Assembly: GCA_035636095.1 (NCBI GenBank)
Contig: DASPZU010000007.1
Location: forward strand, 62,001 to 126,000
Origin: Gp7-AA10 sp035636095
Lineage (GTDB): Bacteria; Acidobacteriota; Thermoanaerobaculia; Gp7-AA8
Length of the DNA stretch: 64,000 bases
Reading direction: 5' to 3'
The first letter of the stretch is position 1, and each line of letters starts with the position of its first letter. The translations under genes were made by a program, and so were the position numbers. The notes beneath the pieces were generated by a model. That model was not told the DNA's origin. It ran no database searches and saw only the letters and a list, made by a program, of their open reading frames with translations. Positions 8,331-18,000 of the stretch are shown here, piece by piece.

Positions 8331-9821
8331 ATGCGCAAACTTTCACTTGTAGTTATCTGCTTCATCGCGACAGCGGCTTTTGCTCAAAACGGCAACACCA
8401 GAAAAGATCCAACCTGGTGGGACAAATATCAGTTCATTCTCAACAACGGTCCCACCGCCGATCCGGGCCCGACCTCCTCGGTCGCGGCCGCAACGAATGT
8501 CGACGTCTCGAATGAGTGCGGACCGCAGAGCGAGACATACATCACTCTGAATCCCGCCAACACCAGGAATCTGGCCGGCGGATCGAATGAGATCTTCCGC
8601 CTCCCGATGCGCGGGTATTTCTCCACCGACGGAGGCAAGAGCTGGGGCGGAGTCGATGCGCCCCTGCCGCCTGCGATCGGAGCAAATGGCTTCGATTTCG
8701 GCTCCGATCCCACGCTGGCTTTCGATTCGCGCGGCAATCTCTTCTACGGCTATATCGTCGTCTTCTTCTCGAGAGGCCAGGGTTTTGGTTCCATCAACGG
8801 AACGCAGATGGCCGTCGCGAAATCGACTGACGGCGGAAAGACCTATCCGACCGCGACATTTTTCGAATTCCAGGGTGGAGAAAATCACTTCAACGACAAA
8901 CCGATGATCACGGCCGACGCCAATCCGGCATCGCCGTTCCGAGACAACGTCTACATCGCGTGGGATGCAGCGAGCGGCGGATCGGCCACCAGCGGCGGCA
9001 TCCGCGTCGCGACATCGAATGATCGTGGAGCGACCTTCACCGCCACCCGCGCCGACGATCCTCATGGGCCAGGACGTGGGATCGGCGCCATTCCATTTGT
9101 CGGAACCAGTGGCGAGCTGTACGTCGCATGGAACGATTACGGCTCGAACACCATCGCGTTCAATCGTTCGTTCGACAGCGGCGCTACTTGGGACACGCAG
9201 ACGGTCATCGCGAGCAAGGTCATTCCATTCGACATCCGAATTCCAGCCGAAAGTTTCCGCGGCGCGCTCGTCTATCCGACCTGTGACGTCGACCGCAGCG
9301 GCAGCGCACATCGCGGACGTCTCGTGTGCTCGTGGATGGACCTTGCCGGCAACGGCACGACCGATATCTTTACATCGTTTTCCGACGACAAGGGCACGAC
9401 CTGGTCTCTGCCGCGCACGGCCACCGATGCGCTGGCATTCGCAGTCGACCGCTTCTATCCGTGGATTTCGATCGATCCGACAAATGGTGTCGTCAACATC
9501 TCGTTCTACGACACGCGCAACGACACGACCGGTTTTCGCTTCATGACCGACACCTACCTGTCGCGCTCGAGCAACGGCGGCGCGTCATTCGGCGCGAACG
9601 TTCGCGTTTCAACGGAGAGCTCCAACGAGCACGATTGCAACGGTCTCTTTCCATGCCCCTCGATCAACTACGGCAATCAGCAGGGCGATTACGAAGGCCT
9701 GGTGGCGTACGGCGGGGTAGCACATCCGATCTGGACCGACAGCCGCCGCAATCAGGAACCGGCGCCCGGCTGCATGACCCGCGGTTTGATGGAAGAGGTC
9801 TTCACCGCCAGCGTCAAGTAA
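8331..9821 (+). CDS. Secreted sialidase-fold (BNR/Asp-box) protein
   Basis: 496 residues with a clear signal peptide (MRKLSLVVICFIATAAFA, cleavage before QNG). Several Asp-box motifs of the S-x-D-x-G-x-T/S-W type mark a multi-blade beta-propeller: STDGGKSWG, STDGGKTYP, SNDRGATFT, SFDSGATWD, SDDKGTTWS, SSNGGASFG. Each is spaced about 50-80 residues from the next. The catalytic Arg triad of true sialidases cannot be assigned by eye, so a glycosidase role is not claimed; many such proteins are extracellular binding or scaffold proteins. It stands alone, with an AAAGGGA-type ribosome binding site upstream. Confidence 0.8.
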   Translation: MRKLSLVVICFIATAAFAQNGNTRKDPTWWDKYQFILNNGPTADPGPTSSVAAATNVDVSNECGPQSETYITLNPANTRNLAGGSNEIFRLPMRGYFSTDGGKSWGGVDAPLPPAIGANGFDFGSDPTLAFDSRGNLFYGYIVVFFSRGQGFGSINGTQMAVAKSTDGGKTYPTATFFEFQGGENHFNDKPMITADANPASPFRDNVYIAWDAASGGSATSGGIRVATSNDRGATFTATRADDPHGPGRGIGAIPFVGTSGELYVAWNDYGSNTIAFNRSFDSGATWDTQTVIASKVIPFDIRIPAESFRGALVYPTCDVDRSGSAHRGRLVCSWMDLAGNGTTDIFTSFSDDKGTTWSLPRTATDALAFAVDRFYPWISIDPTNGVVNISFYDTRNDTTGFRFMTDTYLSRSSNGGASFGANVRVSTESSNEHDCNGLFPCPSINYGNQQGDYEGLVAYGGVAHPIWTDSRRNQEPAPGCMTRGLMEEVFTASVK

Positions 9822-9830
9822 AGTTGCTCA

Positions 9831-9892
9831 GTGGCTTGAGGTTGCTGGGTTGCCAAAGCCCAGCAACCGAGCAACTCAGCAACCGAGCAACC
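9831..9892. repeat. GCAACC-word inverted repeat abutting purS
   Basis: The core is GGTTGCTGGG, a 9-nt loop, then CCCAGCAACC (perfect 10-bp stem). Extra words follow on the right (GAGCAACTCAGCAACC then GAGCAACC). The last ACC touches the purS ATG at 9893, so the repeat occupies the whole ribosome-binding region. Other copies lie at 47288-47352 and, as a half element, at 39318-39346. Confidence 0.85.
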
Positions 9893-10141
9893 ATGAAAGC
9901 CACTGTCGTCGTTGAGCTCAAGTCGTCGGTCCTCGATCCGCAGGGAAAAGCGATCCAGCACTCCCTGGCCTCCCTGGGATTTCCCGGTGTGGAAGATGTG
10001 CGGGCCGGGAAGTTGTTTCGAATAACGCTTGCGGATAGTGGGCAGCCACGACCGGAAGTCGAACGGCAAGTACGTCAGATGTGTGAGAAGCTCCTCGCAA
10101 ATACGGTTATCGAAAACTTCTCCTACACACTCGAGGAGTGA
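9893..10141 (+). CDS. purS: Phosphoribosylformylglycinamidine synthase subunit PurS
   Basis: 82 residues, the normal size of PurS, the small dimeric subunit of the PurLQS complex converting FGAR to FGAM in purine synthesis. It begins MKATVVVELKSSVLDPQGKA and contains LGFPGVEDVRAGKLFRITL and ends in IENFSYTLEE, matching the family throughout. The ATG is chosen because it aligns with the family N-terminus. It directly follows a GCAACC repeat with no Shine-Dalgarno. purQ lies 1.1 kb downstream but a propeller gene is inserted between them, which is unusual. purL is not in the window. Confidence 0.93.
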   Translation: MKATVVVELKSSVLDPQGKAIQHSLASLGFPGVEDVRAGKLFRITLADSGQPRPEVERQVRQMCEKLLANTVIENFSYTLEE

Positions 10142-10157
10142 TCACACCGCCGCGATC

Positions 10158-11129
10158 GTGCTGCTCACTTTATCCGCGGCGATCTCGCTCAACGCACAAT
10201 CTTTCCTCAAATCCGTTCCGACTCACGATCAGAAGATCGTGCGCCGCTGGCTGCTGGCCGGCGACCCGCACGGCATCGCGCTCGGGCCTGACGGCACGGT
10301 TTATGTCGGGCTGGCGCAACCCCAAGGCGTGGTCGCGATCGATCCGACCAGCGGCGAGGTGAAGCAGAAGGTCATCCTCGATTCCGCCGAAATCGCCGCC
10401 ACCAAAGAACTGGTCACACTTCGAACGAACGCCGAACGCAATCGTCTCTATATCGCGAATGGCAGCGACGAAAGCGCGATGATCCTCAACCTGCCCGATC
10501 TCAACGTCGTCCGCGAGATCACCATCGAAGGAGAGGCCATCCGCGACGCGCTTCCCGATCCGAAAGGCCGCTACCTTTTCATTCTCGGCCGTCGCGTGCA
10601 CGTGTACGACGTCAATGGACGCAATGAGTTGCGATCCATCGGCTTCCAGGATCCGACCGCCCTCGCGATCAGCAGCAACGGCGCGAAGCTGGCGGTATTC
10701 GGCAACGGCGGAGTGTCCCTCTACGACACGTCGACTTTTGAAGAGCTCGAGCACAATCAGTTCGGCGGGTCGAAACCGGTGGAGGCGGCGCTGTTCGCCG
10801 GCAGCGACCGCGTCCTGATCGCGTTCCATCGCGATTCTCTGGTCGAGATGGCGGCCAAGCGCATCATTCGCGGGCCGATCTGCCTGCCGGAAGGAAGCGG
10901 ACCGCAAATCGCCGCGCTCGCTTCGCCCGATCTTCTCCTTTTCGCTGAGCGGCGCTGCACCAGCAGCGGCGGCTTCGCGATGACCGATCGCGCTGTGGTA
11001 CCCGCATCGCTGGTCGGCGTCGACGCCTACGCGGTGGCGTTCGATCGCCAGAACAATTTTCTCTACACGACTGAACGCGCCGGATACCTTACAATTTACA
11101 GAGTACCGAGAGCTGCAGTCGCGCACTAG
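10158..11129 (+). CDS. Exported YVTN/beta-propeller-like protein between purS and purQ
   Basis: About 323 residues if started at GTG 10158. A short hydrophobic leader (LLTLSAAISLNAQ) precedes repeated propeller strands: GIALGPDGTVYVGLAQ, AERNRLYIANGSD, DPKGRYLFILGRRVHVYD, SNGAKLAVFGNGGVSLYD, FDRQNNFLYTTERAGYL. These are blades of an NHL/YVTN-type propeller. The start is uncertain. The frame is open further upstream into purS, no ATG lies near the leader, and a GAGGAG overlapping the purS stop sits about 20 nt from the GTG. A GTGA overlap start at 10138 is in the wrong frame. It has no known link to purine synthesis. Confidence 0.65.
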   Translation: MLLTLSAAISLNAQSFLKSVPTHDQKIVRRWLLAGDPHGIALGPDGTVYVGLAQPQGVVAIDPTSGEVKQKVILDSAEIAATKELVTLRTNAERNRLYIANGSDESAMILNLPDLNVVREITIEGEAIRDALPDPKGRYLFILGRRVHVYDVNGRNELRSIGFQDPTALAISSNGAKLAVFGNGGVSLYDTSTFEELEHNQFGGSKPVEAALFAGSDRVLIAFHRDSLVEMAAKRIIRGPICLPEGSGPQIAALASPDLLLFAERRCTSSGGFAMTDRAVVPASLVGVDAYAVAFDRQNNFLYTTERAGYLTIYRVPRAAVAH

Positions 11130-11135
11130 TTCTCA

Positions 11136-11203
11136 CTCTGTGTTCTCTGGGGCTCTGTGGTGAAAACACGGCAGTTCACCACAGAGGCCCAGAGCACACA
11201 GAG
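11136..11203. repeat. CTCTGTG-word inverted repeat upstream of purQ
   Basis: The left arm is CTCTGTGTTCTCTGGGG then CTCTGTGGTG. A short loop follows, and the right arm is CACCACAGAGGCCCAGAG then CACACAGAG. The arms are near-perfect reverse complements, so the transcript would fold into a long hairpin. The element fills the gap between the propeller gene and purQ. The sequence just after it (AGAGGA) serves as the purQ Shine-Dalgarno. Confidence 0.8.
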
Positions 11204-11216
11204 ATCAGAGGAAAGC

Positions 11217-11912
11217 ATGAAATTCGGCATCGTCGTTCTTCCCGGTTCCAACTGCGATCACGACGCGCTCCACGTCACGCGCGACATTCTCGGCGCCCAG
11301 GCGGAAGTGCTGTGGCACAAGGAAACGGAGCTGAAGGGCGTCGACTGCGTGATCATTCCGGGCGGTTTCGCCTACGGCGACTACCTCCGCGCGGGCGCGC
11401 TCGCGAAGTTTGCGCCGATCATGGAGCCGATTCGGCGCCATGCCGCCGGCGGCGGACTCGTTTTCGGCATCTGCAACGGCTTCCAGGTCCTCACCGAGGT
11501 CGGCCTTCTTCCCGGAGCGCTGATGCGGAACGCGCATCTGCGTTTCGCAAGCCGCGACATCCATGTGCGGACCGAAGAGACAGACACGCCCTTTACTTCG
11601 GAGCTGACAGCAGGTCAGGCGCTGCGAATGCCGATCGCGCACGGCGAGGGCAATTACTTCGCCGACGACGCGATGCTCGACGAGCTGGAGAGAAATCGTC
11701 AGATCGTCTTCCGCTACTGCGATCGCGAAGGACGCATCACTTCCGAAGCGAATCCCAACGGATCGGCGCGCAACATCGCCGGCATCTGCAACCGCGAGCG
11801 CAACGTCCTCGGCATGATGCCGCACCCGGAACGCTGCTCCGAAGCGCTGCTCGGCAATGCCGACGGAGTGGGACTTTTCAAGTCGATCGCGGCATCGCTC
11901 GCCCGCGTCTAG
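11217..11912 (+). CDS. purQ: Phosphoribosylformylglycinamidine synthase subunit PurQ (glutaminase)
   Basis: 231-residue class I glutamine amidotransferase that supplies ammonia to PurL. The nucleophile Cys is in GLVFGICNGFQVL. The His/Glu of the triad are in MMPHPERCSEA near the C-terminus. IIPGGFAYGDYLRAGA and MPIAHGEGNYFADD are PurQ signatures. The ATG at 11217 has AGAGGA about 6 nt upstream, and the longer open frame before it only translates the repeat. An SDR gene starts 4 nt after the stop, so purQ leads a plus-strand run to holB. Confidence 0.96.
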   Translation: MKFGIVVLPGSNCDHDALHVTRDILGAQAEVLWHKETELKGVDCVIIPGGFAYGDYLRAGALAKFAPIMEPIRRHAAGGGLVFGICNGFQVLTEVGLLPGALMRNAHLRFASRDIHVRTEETDTPFTSELTAGQALRMPIAHGEGNYFADDAMLDELERNRQIVFRYCDREGRITSEANPNGSARNIAGICNRERNVLGMMPHPERCSEALLGNADGVGLFKSIAASLARV

Positions 11913-11916
11913 TGCA

Positions 11917-12642
11917 ATGCCCAAGACCGTCCTCATCACCGGCGGCGCTCGAGGTATCGGGCGCGTAACGGCAATGCGTCTTCTGGCCGACGGTTACACT
12001 GTCGCGTTCACGTATTCGACATCGAAAACTGCGGCCGATGAATTCGTGTCGACAGCACGAACCCGGCTGCGCGCGTATGACGGTGATGTTCGCGACGCGT
12101 CTCGTAACCACGCCATCGTCGAGGACATCGTCTCGCGATTCGGTTCCATCGACGGGCTCGTCAACAATGCCGGCATTCGACGCGACGCTTTGATGTACAA
12201 CATGACCGATGCGAGCTGGACAGAGGTGCTGGAGACAAACTTGAACGGCGCCGTCTCGATGATGCACGCCGTCCTTCCCCCCATGATGAAGCAGCGCGCC
12301 GGCGCCATCGTCAATGTCGCGTCGCTCTCCGGCCTTCACGGCGTGGTCGGTCAGACCAATTACTCCGCCGCCAAAGGTGGTTTGATCGCGGCGACGCGGT
12401 CGCTGGCGCGCGAGGTTGCCCGCAGCGGCATTCGCGTCAACTGCGTTGCGCCCGGGCTGGTGGAAACTGACATGATCTCGGGCCTTGACGCGAATGTCAG
12501 ACGCGACATGATCCACGAAATCCCGATGCGACGCGCAATACGAGCGGACGAGGTGGCCGCCGGAATCGCATTTCTTCTTTCCGACGACGCCAGCGGAGTC
12601 ACCGGCCAGGTTTTGTGCATCGATGGCGGAGTCTCGGCGTGA
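11917..12642 (+). CDS. FabG-like short-chain dehydrogenase/reductase
   Basis: 241 residues, classical SDR. The cofactor motif TGGARGIGR is at residues 8-16. VNNAGIRRDALM carries the NAG motif. The catalytic Ser/Tyr/Lys are in NVASLSGLHGVVGQTNYSAAK. The C-terminal DASGVTGQVLCIDGG is typical of 3-oxoacyl-ACP reductases, which reduce beta-ketoacyl groups with NADPH. FabG paralogues are numerous, so the exact substrate is open. It starts 4 nt after purQ and its stop overlaps the GTG of the next glycosyltransferase by 4 nt, indicating translational coupling. Confidence 0.88.
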   Translation: MPKTVLITGGARGIGRVTAMRLLADGYTVAFTYSTSKTAADEFVSTARTRLRAYDGDVRDASRNHAIVEDIVSRFGSIDGLVNNAGIRRDALMYNMTDASWTEVLETNLNGAVSMMHAVLPPMMKQRAGAIVNVASLSGLHGVVGQTNYSAAKGGLIAATRSLAREVARSGIRVNCVAPGLVETDMISGLDANVRRDMIHEIPMRRAIRADEVAAGIAFLLSDDASGVTGQVLCIDGGVSA

Positions 12643-13547
12643 AATACTCGCTGGTCATTCCGACCCATAACCGCCTGGCGATGTTGCTGCGCGTCCTCGA
12701 TGCGCTCGAGCGGCAGGAGAATGCGCCGCAGTTCGAGATCGTCATCATCAATGACGGCTCGACCGACGACACCGAACGCGTCCTGGCCAAGCGCGATGAC
12801 ATCGTTTTTCGCTCGCAACCGAACTCCGGACCCGGACGCGCAAGAAACCTCGGGGTCTCGCTGGCTACCGGAAGATTCGTGGTCTTCATCGGTGACGACA
12901 CCGTTCCGGAGCCGCGCTTTCTCGCCGAACACGCGCGCATGCACTCCGAATCCGGAAACGATTCACTGGTCGCGTGTCTCGGATACACCGGCTGGCCATC
13001 GGACGAGCGCGTGACCGCCTTCATGGACTACATCAACGACTATGGACTGCAGTTCGGATATCGGCTGATCGAGGATGGCGGCATGGTGCCGTTCAATTTC
13101 TTCTACACCTCCAACATCTCGATCGATCGGCAGCTCCTGGCCGACAATCCTTTCGACACGACCTTCCCTTCCGCAGCCTGGGAAGACATCGAGCTCGCGT
13201 ATCGCCTCGAGCGGCGCGGCTTGAAAATCCGGTACAACGCCAAGGCGGTCACGCGCCACTACCACCACATGAACATCGACTCGTTCGCGCGCCGGCAGTA
13301 CACGGTTGGAAAATCAGGTGCGATTTTTTATCGCAAGCATCCCGAGCTCGGACATTTCCTCGGCGTCCACGAGCTCGACTCGCGGCGACTGGCCGATGAG
13401 CGCCAGCTGGCGCGGCTTCGTCGTCGTGCACGCCTGGGCGAGCGGTTTCGATTTCTGGCCAGCAATGATGTTTTCGAGCGATTGATGCGCGAGCATTATT
13501 TGAAGGGGTTGCGGGATGGGTTGCGTGGTCTCGCGGTCTCGGAGTGA
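12639..13547 (+). CDS. Family 2 glycosyltransferase (GT-A)
   Basis: 302 residues. It opens with the GT2 signature YSLVIPTHNRLAMLLRVLDA and continues IVIINDGSTDD and VVFIGDDTVPEP, which holds the metal-binding acidic cluster. AAWEDIELAYRLERRG supplies the conserved ED acceptor-site acids. Cytosolic, with no membrane helices. It transfers a sugar from an NDP donor; acceptor unknown. The GTG start at 12639 is chosen because it gives the GTGA overlap with the SDR stop and the exact family N-terminus. The C-terminal residues GLRGLAVSE are encoded by the left arm of a GAGACC repeat. Confidence 0.88.
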   Translation: MKYSLVIPTHNRLAMLLRVLDALERQENAPQFEIVIINDGSTDDTERVLAKRDDIVFRSQPNSGPGRARNLGVSLATGRFVVFIGDDTVPEPRFLAEHARMHSESGNDSLVACLGYTGWPSDERVTAFMDYINDYGLQFGYRLIEDGGMVPFNFFYTSNISIDRQLLADNPFDTTFPSAAWEDIELAYRLERRGLKIRYNAKAVTRHYHHMNIDSFARRQYTVGKSGAIFYRKHPELGHFLGVHELDSRRLADERQLARLRRRARLGERFRFLASNDVFERLMREHYLKGLRDGLRGLAVSE

Positions 13548-13585
13548 CACACCGCGAGACCGCGTAACTGCGAGACCACGAGACC
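13527..13585. repeat. GAGACC-word inverted repeat abutting tmk
   Basis: The left arm is GTGGTCTCGCGGTCTCG and the right arm carries CCGCGAGACCGCG and CGAGACCACGAGACC. The left arm is the coding end of the preceding glycosyltransferase. The right arm ends directly against the ATG of tmk. It is in the same family as 5858-5918 and 49137-49198. Confidence 0.85.
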
Positions 13586-14209
13586 ATGTTCATCACTTTC
13601 GAAGGCATTGAAGGGTCGGGAAAATCAACTCAAATGCGCAGGCTCGCCGAACGCATTCCGAACGCTCTCGCCACCAAGGAGCCCGGCGGAACGCCGACCG
13701 CCGATCGCATTCGGGCGATCCTTCTCGACACGGCATCGACAATCGATCCGGTGGCAGAAGTTCTTCTCTTTGCCGCCTCGCGACGCCAGCATGTGACCGA
13801 GGTCATCCGGCCGGCGCTGGAAGCGGGACGCGTCGTCCTGTGCGATCGGTTCGCCGACGCAACGCTGGCGTATCAGGGTTTCGGCCGGCTGCTCGATCTG
13901 GACCGGCTTCGCTGGCTGAATGATTGGGCAACCGGTTCGCTCTATCCCGATCTGACGCTGATCTTCGACTTGCCCGAGGAGGTCGGACTGGCGCGTGCGC
14001 GCTCGCGGAATTCCGCGGCGCCTGTCGACGAGGGACGATTTGAAACGGAAGATCTCCGCTTCTTTCGCCGCGTGCGTGAGGGCTATCTGGCCCTCGCGGT
14101 CGCCGAGCCGAACCGTTACGTCGTCGTCGATGCCAGTGGAGCTACGGATGAAGTCTTCGAAAAAACACTCGATGTTGTGCGCAAGCGCGCGCCGCAAATC
14201 CTGGCATGA
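13586..14209 (+). CDS. tmk: Thymidylate kinase
   Basis: 207 residues; phosphorylates dTMP to dTDP with ATP. The P-loop FEGIEGSGKST is at residues 5-15. TKEPGGTPTADRIR is the dTMP-binding signature, VVLCDRFADATLAYQGFGR is the DRx/YQG motif, and DLPEEVGLARARSR begins the lid. The ATG immediately follows the ACC of a GAGACC repeat with no Shine-Dalgarno, yet it matches the family N-terminus exactly. Its stop overlaps the holB start by 4 nt, the tmk-holB order common in bacteria. Confidence 0.97.
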   Translation: MFITFEGIEGSGKSTQMRRLAERIPNALATKEPGGTPTADRIRAILLDTASTIDPVAEVLLFAASRRQHVTEVIRPALEAGRVVLCDRFADATLAYQGFGRLLDLDRLRWLNDWATGSLYPDLTLIFDLPEEVGLARARSRNSAAPVDEGRFETEDLRFFRRVREGYLALAVAEPNRYVVVDASGATDEVFEKTLDVVRKRAPQILA

Positions 14210-14982
14210 ATGACACCGTCACGCTCCTGGCTGACACCGCCAAGCGCGGCGAGCTGCATCACGCGATCATCCTGCACGGCCCATCGCCCGATGCGCTCCG
14301 GCGAGCGGCCATCCGAATTGCCAAAGCCTTGAACTGCGTGAATGGAACATGGGGCGATGATTGCCTGGCCTGCCAGCGCATCGAACGCAACATCCATCCC
14401 GATGTCCACATCATCGAGGTGGGCAGCGAGCGCAAGATGATCAGCGTCGAGCAAATCCGCGATCTCCTCTCCTCGGCTGCCTTCCGGCCTTACGAAGGAC
14501 GCAACAAAGTCTTCATCATCGATCCTGCCGACGCGCTGAGCCAAGGCGGCTCGAACTCATTGCTGAAAACGCTCGAGGAACCCACGCGCGATACGACGTT
14601 CATCCTGCTGACCCGATCGCCGGAGCTGCTGTTGCCGACGATTCGCTCGCGCTCGCAATCGATTTACGTCGGCGGCGAGGTGACGCGCGATGAGGAGCTC
14701 GCGGCGGAGATGGTGGCGCTGCTGCAGGACTTCGCCAGGAAAAAAGAAAGCGCGGCTTTGCTGGCTCTCGCGACCGCCATCGCAGACCAGGACGACGTCA
14801 ACGCTGCAATGGCGCTTCTAGCTGAAATCTTGTGCGACGTCGCGGCCGGTCGCATCGACGTTCCGATTCCACGCCAGAAATTGCTGGCCGCCGCGGATGC
14901 CATCGTCTTCAACACGCGCTGGCTGGTCGTGAACGCCGATCCGCGCATGCTCGTCGAACAAGGTCTCGCACAGATCGTGTAA
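14206..14982 (+). CDS. holB: DNA polymerase III subunit delta'
   Basis: 258 residues, a AAA+ clamp-loader subunit. As expected for delta' the Walker A motif is degenerate (ILHGPSPDALRRA). The zinc-binding module is partly retained with Cys44, Cys53 and Cys56. Sensor-1 and arginine-finger regions follow (NSLLKTLEEPTRDTTFILLT, LPTIRSRSQ). The usual SRC motif reads SRS here. It is coupled to tmk by an ATGA overlap. The following repeat-protein gene is separated by 42 nt. Confidence 0.93.
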   Translation: MNDTVTLLADTAKRGELHHAIILHGPSPDALRRAAIRIAKALNCVNGTWGDDCLACQRIERNIHPDVHIIEVGSERKMISVEQIRDLLSSAAFRPYEGRNKVFIIDPADALSQGGSNSLLKTLEEPTRDTTFILLTRSPELLLPTIRSRSQSIYVGGEVTRDEELAAEMVALLQDFARKKESAALLALATAIADQDDVNAAMALLAEILCDVAAGRIDVPIPRQKLLAAADAIVFNTRWLVVNADPRMLVEQGLAQIV

Positions 14983-15024
14983 GATCGCGTCACTCGTCAC
15001 ATTGGGCATCTCAGGGGGACGTGG

Positions 15025-18000
15025 ATGTTCGGCCCTGGCACGCGATCTCTTTTCGTTGCGGCTGCCATGATCCTCAGCAGCGCGGCGCACGTGCGCGCGC
15101 AGATCATTCCCACTGCGACCGTGACAGGAACGGTCACCGATGGATTCACAGGCCTGCCGGTGGCTGGTGCGACGGTTTCCTATGCCGGCAAGACGGCGAT
15201 CACCAACGCTGCCGGCACGTACACGATTACAGTGATCGCGTGCAGTTTCTCGGGGCCGTTTACGGTCACGGCTGTCAACTATCAACAGTTCTCGCAGACC
15301 TACGCTCCGCCGGTCTGCGGCGTGAACATGAAGAATGTGGCTCTCGCTCCGCTGACGAATTTTTCAGGCACTGTCACCGATGCGCGCAACGCATCGCCGA
15401 TAGCCGGTGCATTGGTGAGCTGGGGAAGTTACAGCACGACCACTGATGCATCGGGGAACTACGCATTCACCAACGTGCTGTGCGGCACGGCCAACCTCAA
15501 CGTCTCGAAGGCCAATTACTTCCCGTCGTCACAGCCTTACGGAACGCTCTGTCGCACGAACCAGACGAAGAATGTCGCCCTGACGCCGAGCGCTAACATC
15601 ACGGGAACCGTTCGCGACTCATATGGAAACTTTCCGATCTTCAACGCCCTTGTCACCTTCCAGGGCGTCAGCGACACCACCGACAGCCTCGGCCGATACT
15701 TCATCTCGGGTCTCCCGTGCGGTGCGGGGACGCTCTCGGCAACAGCGGCGTCGTATCAGAGTTTCTCGACGCCGTTCTCGCCGACCTGCGCCGGATCGGA
15801 CGTGAAGGACATCCAGCTTCAGCCGCTGACTGACTTCTCCGGCACAGTGACCGATTCCGTGAGCGGCGCAGCGATCGCCGGCGCAACCGTGACTTGGGCG
15901 TCGTACACCACCGCGACGGACTCGACGGGTCGGTACAGACTGTTCAACGTCCTCTGTCAGACAGCGACGCTCACGGTTTCGAAGAGCGGCTATCAGAATT
16001 CCTCCCAATCGTACACGCCCGACTGTTATCCGCCGCCAACCGGTGGGCCGCCCAAGAACGTTCAGCTTCGGCCTCTCGTCACGGTCAACGGGACTGTAAA
16101 AGACGTTCAGACCGGCTTCGCGATCTCTGGTGCGACGGTGACGTGGGGGACCAACTCGACGACTACGGGTCAACTCGGCGGATACGCGTTCACGAACGTC
16201 ATCTGTCAGACCGCCACGCTCACTGCCGCGAAGACGGGCTATCAGACTTCGACGCAGACCTACACCCCGACGTGCTTAATTACGAACACGAAAGACATTC
16301 AGCTCCAGGGACTGACCAGCTTCTCAGGCGTCGTGAGAGACGCTGCGACAAGCGCACCGATCGTGGGAGCGACGATCAGCTGGGGAACACTCAACACGAC
16401 CACGAGCCAGACGGGAACATACGCTTTCGCGAATGTGCCGTGCGGAACATCGACGCTCAAAGTCACCAAGAGCGGCTACGTGCCGTTCTCTCAGTCGTAC
16501 ACGCCGACGTGTCTGAGCACATCGGCCAAAGACATCACGCTGTCGGCGGCGGTGACCACGGGAACAATCCTCGGAACGATTCGCGACGCGGTATCGAATA
16601 GCGCGATCAATGGAGCGGCGGTCGACTTCGCCGGTATTGTCGCTACGACGGATTCGTCGGGAAAATATTCGCTGGCCAACGTCCCGTGTGTCGCCGACAC
16701 CCTCGCCGCCACCGCGAACGGCTACCAGAATTATTCCTCCCCTTACACGCCGGCGACCTGCCCTGGCAGCAGTACCAAGGACATCCAGCTTCAGCCTAAC
16801 GCGGTCAGTTTTTCCGGCATTGTCGCCGACGCGGCCAACAGATCGCCAGTCGCCGGGGCTTCAGTGACCTGGGGAAGTTTCAGCACCACCACCAACGTCA
16901 TCGGCGCTTATGCTTTCAACAACGTGGCCTGTCAGACCGCGACGCTCACGATCACGAAGAGCGGCTATCAGACGTTCTCGCAAAGCTACACGCCTTCCTG
17001 CTTCGGCAATTCGATCAAAGACGTCCCGCTGGCTTCGGCCTCGACGGCGACCTGCACCGTGTCGATGAGTGCGCCTGCAGTTTCGCAGTCAGGCATCGAA
17101 TACGTGGTGAGCTGGACCGCGTCGGCCAATCCGAACACCCCCTACACGCTCGACGAGGCGACGAGCAGAGACTTCACGACCGGCCTGATCACACAGACCG
17201 TCAGCGGACTTTCCCGAATCTTCACTCACGATGTCACGGCCACGACCACCTATTACTACCGTGCCAAACCATTGACCTGCACCGGCACGCCGATTACGTT
17301 CTCCTCCACGATTTCGACAGTGGTCCAGAGTCCGCCGCCGCCGCAGCGGCGCAACGTCGACACCGTGGTGCCGCTGGGCAGCACGACGCCGGTGCGCGCG
17401 AGCATCTTCATTCCTGCTCCGGCAGGAAAAAATGCCCTCGATACCGGCTTCACCGCGTCGACAGACCAGCCTTATCTCGCCGTCTCTCCATCGTCCGGGA
17501 CAATTCCTCCCCAAGGCATGACGTTCACAGTGACTGCCAGTCCGGCCGGTCTGCCGGTCGGCGCGAATACTGGCACGGTCAACGTTGTGTCGACGCTGGG
17601 CGAGAAAGTCGGAAGCGTTCCGGTCTCGATCACTCTGTCGACATCGGTGACGAACGAACCCAAGAATTTCCCGCCACAGAACGCGCTCATCATCCCGGTC
17701 GTCACGCACGTCAACGGCGCGACCGGCCCGTTCCTGTCCGATGTTCGTTTGACGAACATGCACGGCATCGCCGTCAACTACGAGCTGACCTTCACGCCGA
17801 CAGGGACCAACGGAACGCAAGCAGGCAAGAAGACAACGATCGCCGCAAATTCGACGCAGACGATCGCGTTGAACGACATCGCCAGAGACTTTTTCGGTCT
17901 GGGCGCTTCCGGCAACGCATCCGATTTCGGATTCGGCGCGCTGGAGATTCGTCCGGTCAACGTCGCGACGTTGCTGACGTTTGCATCGAGCCGCACCTAT

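Noticed and set aside
10138..10362. GTG at 10138 overlapping the purS stop as start of the propeller gene
   Set aside because: It is in a different frame from the propeller blades and meets a stop after 74 codons.
15100..17040. CRISPR-like periodicity
   Set aside because: The period is about 240 nt and is protein-coding: eight homologous domains of a single open frame, not identical 30-nt repeats with spacers.
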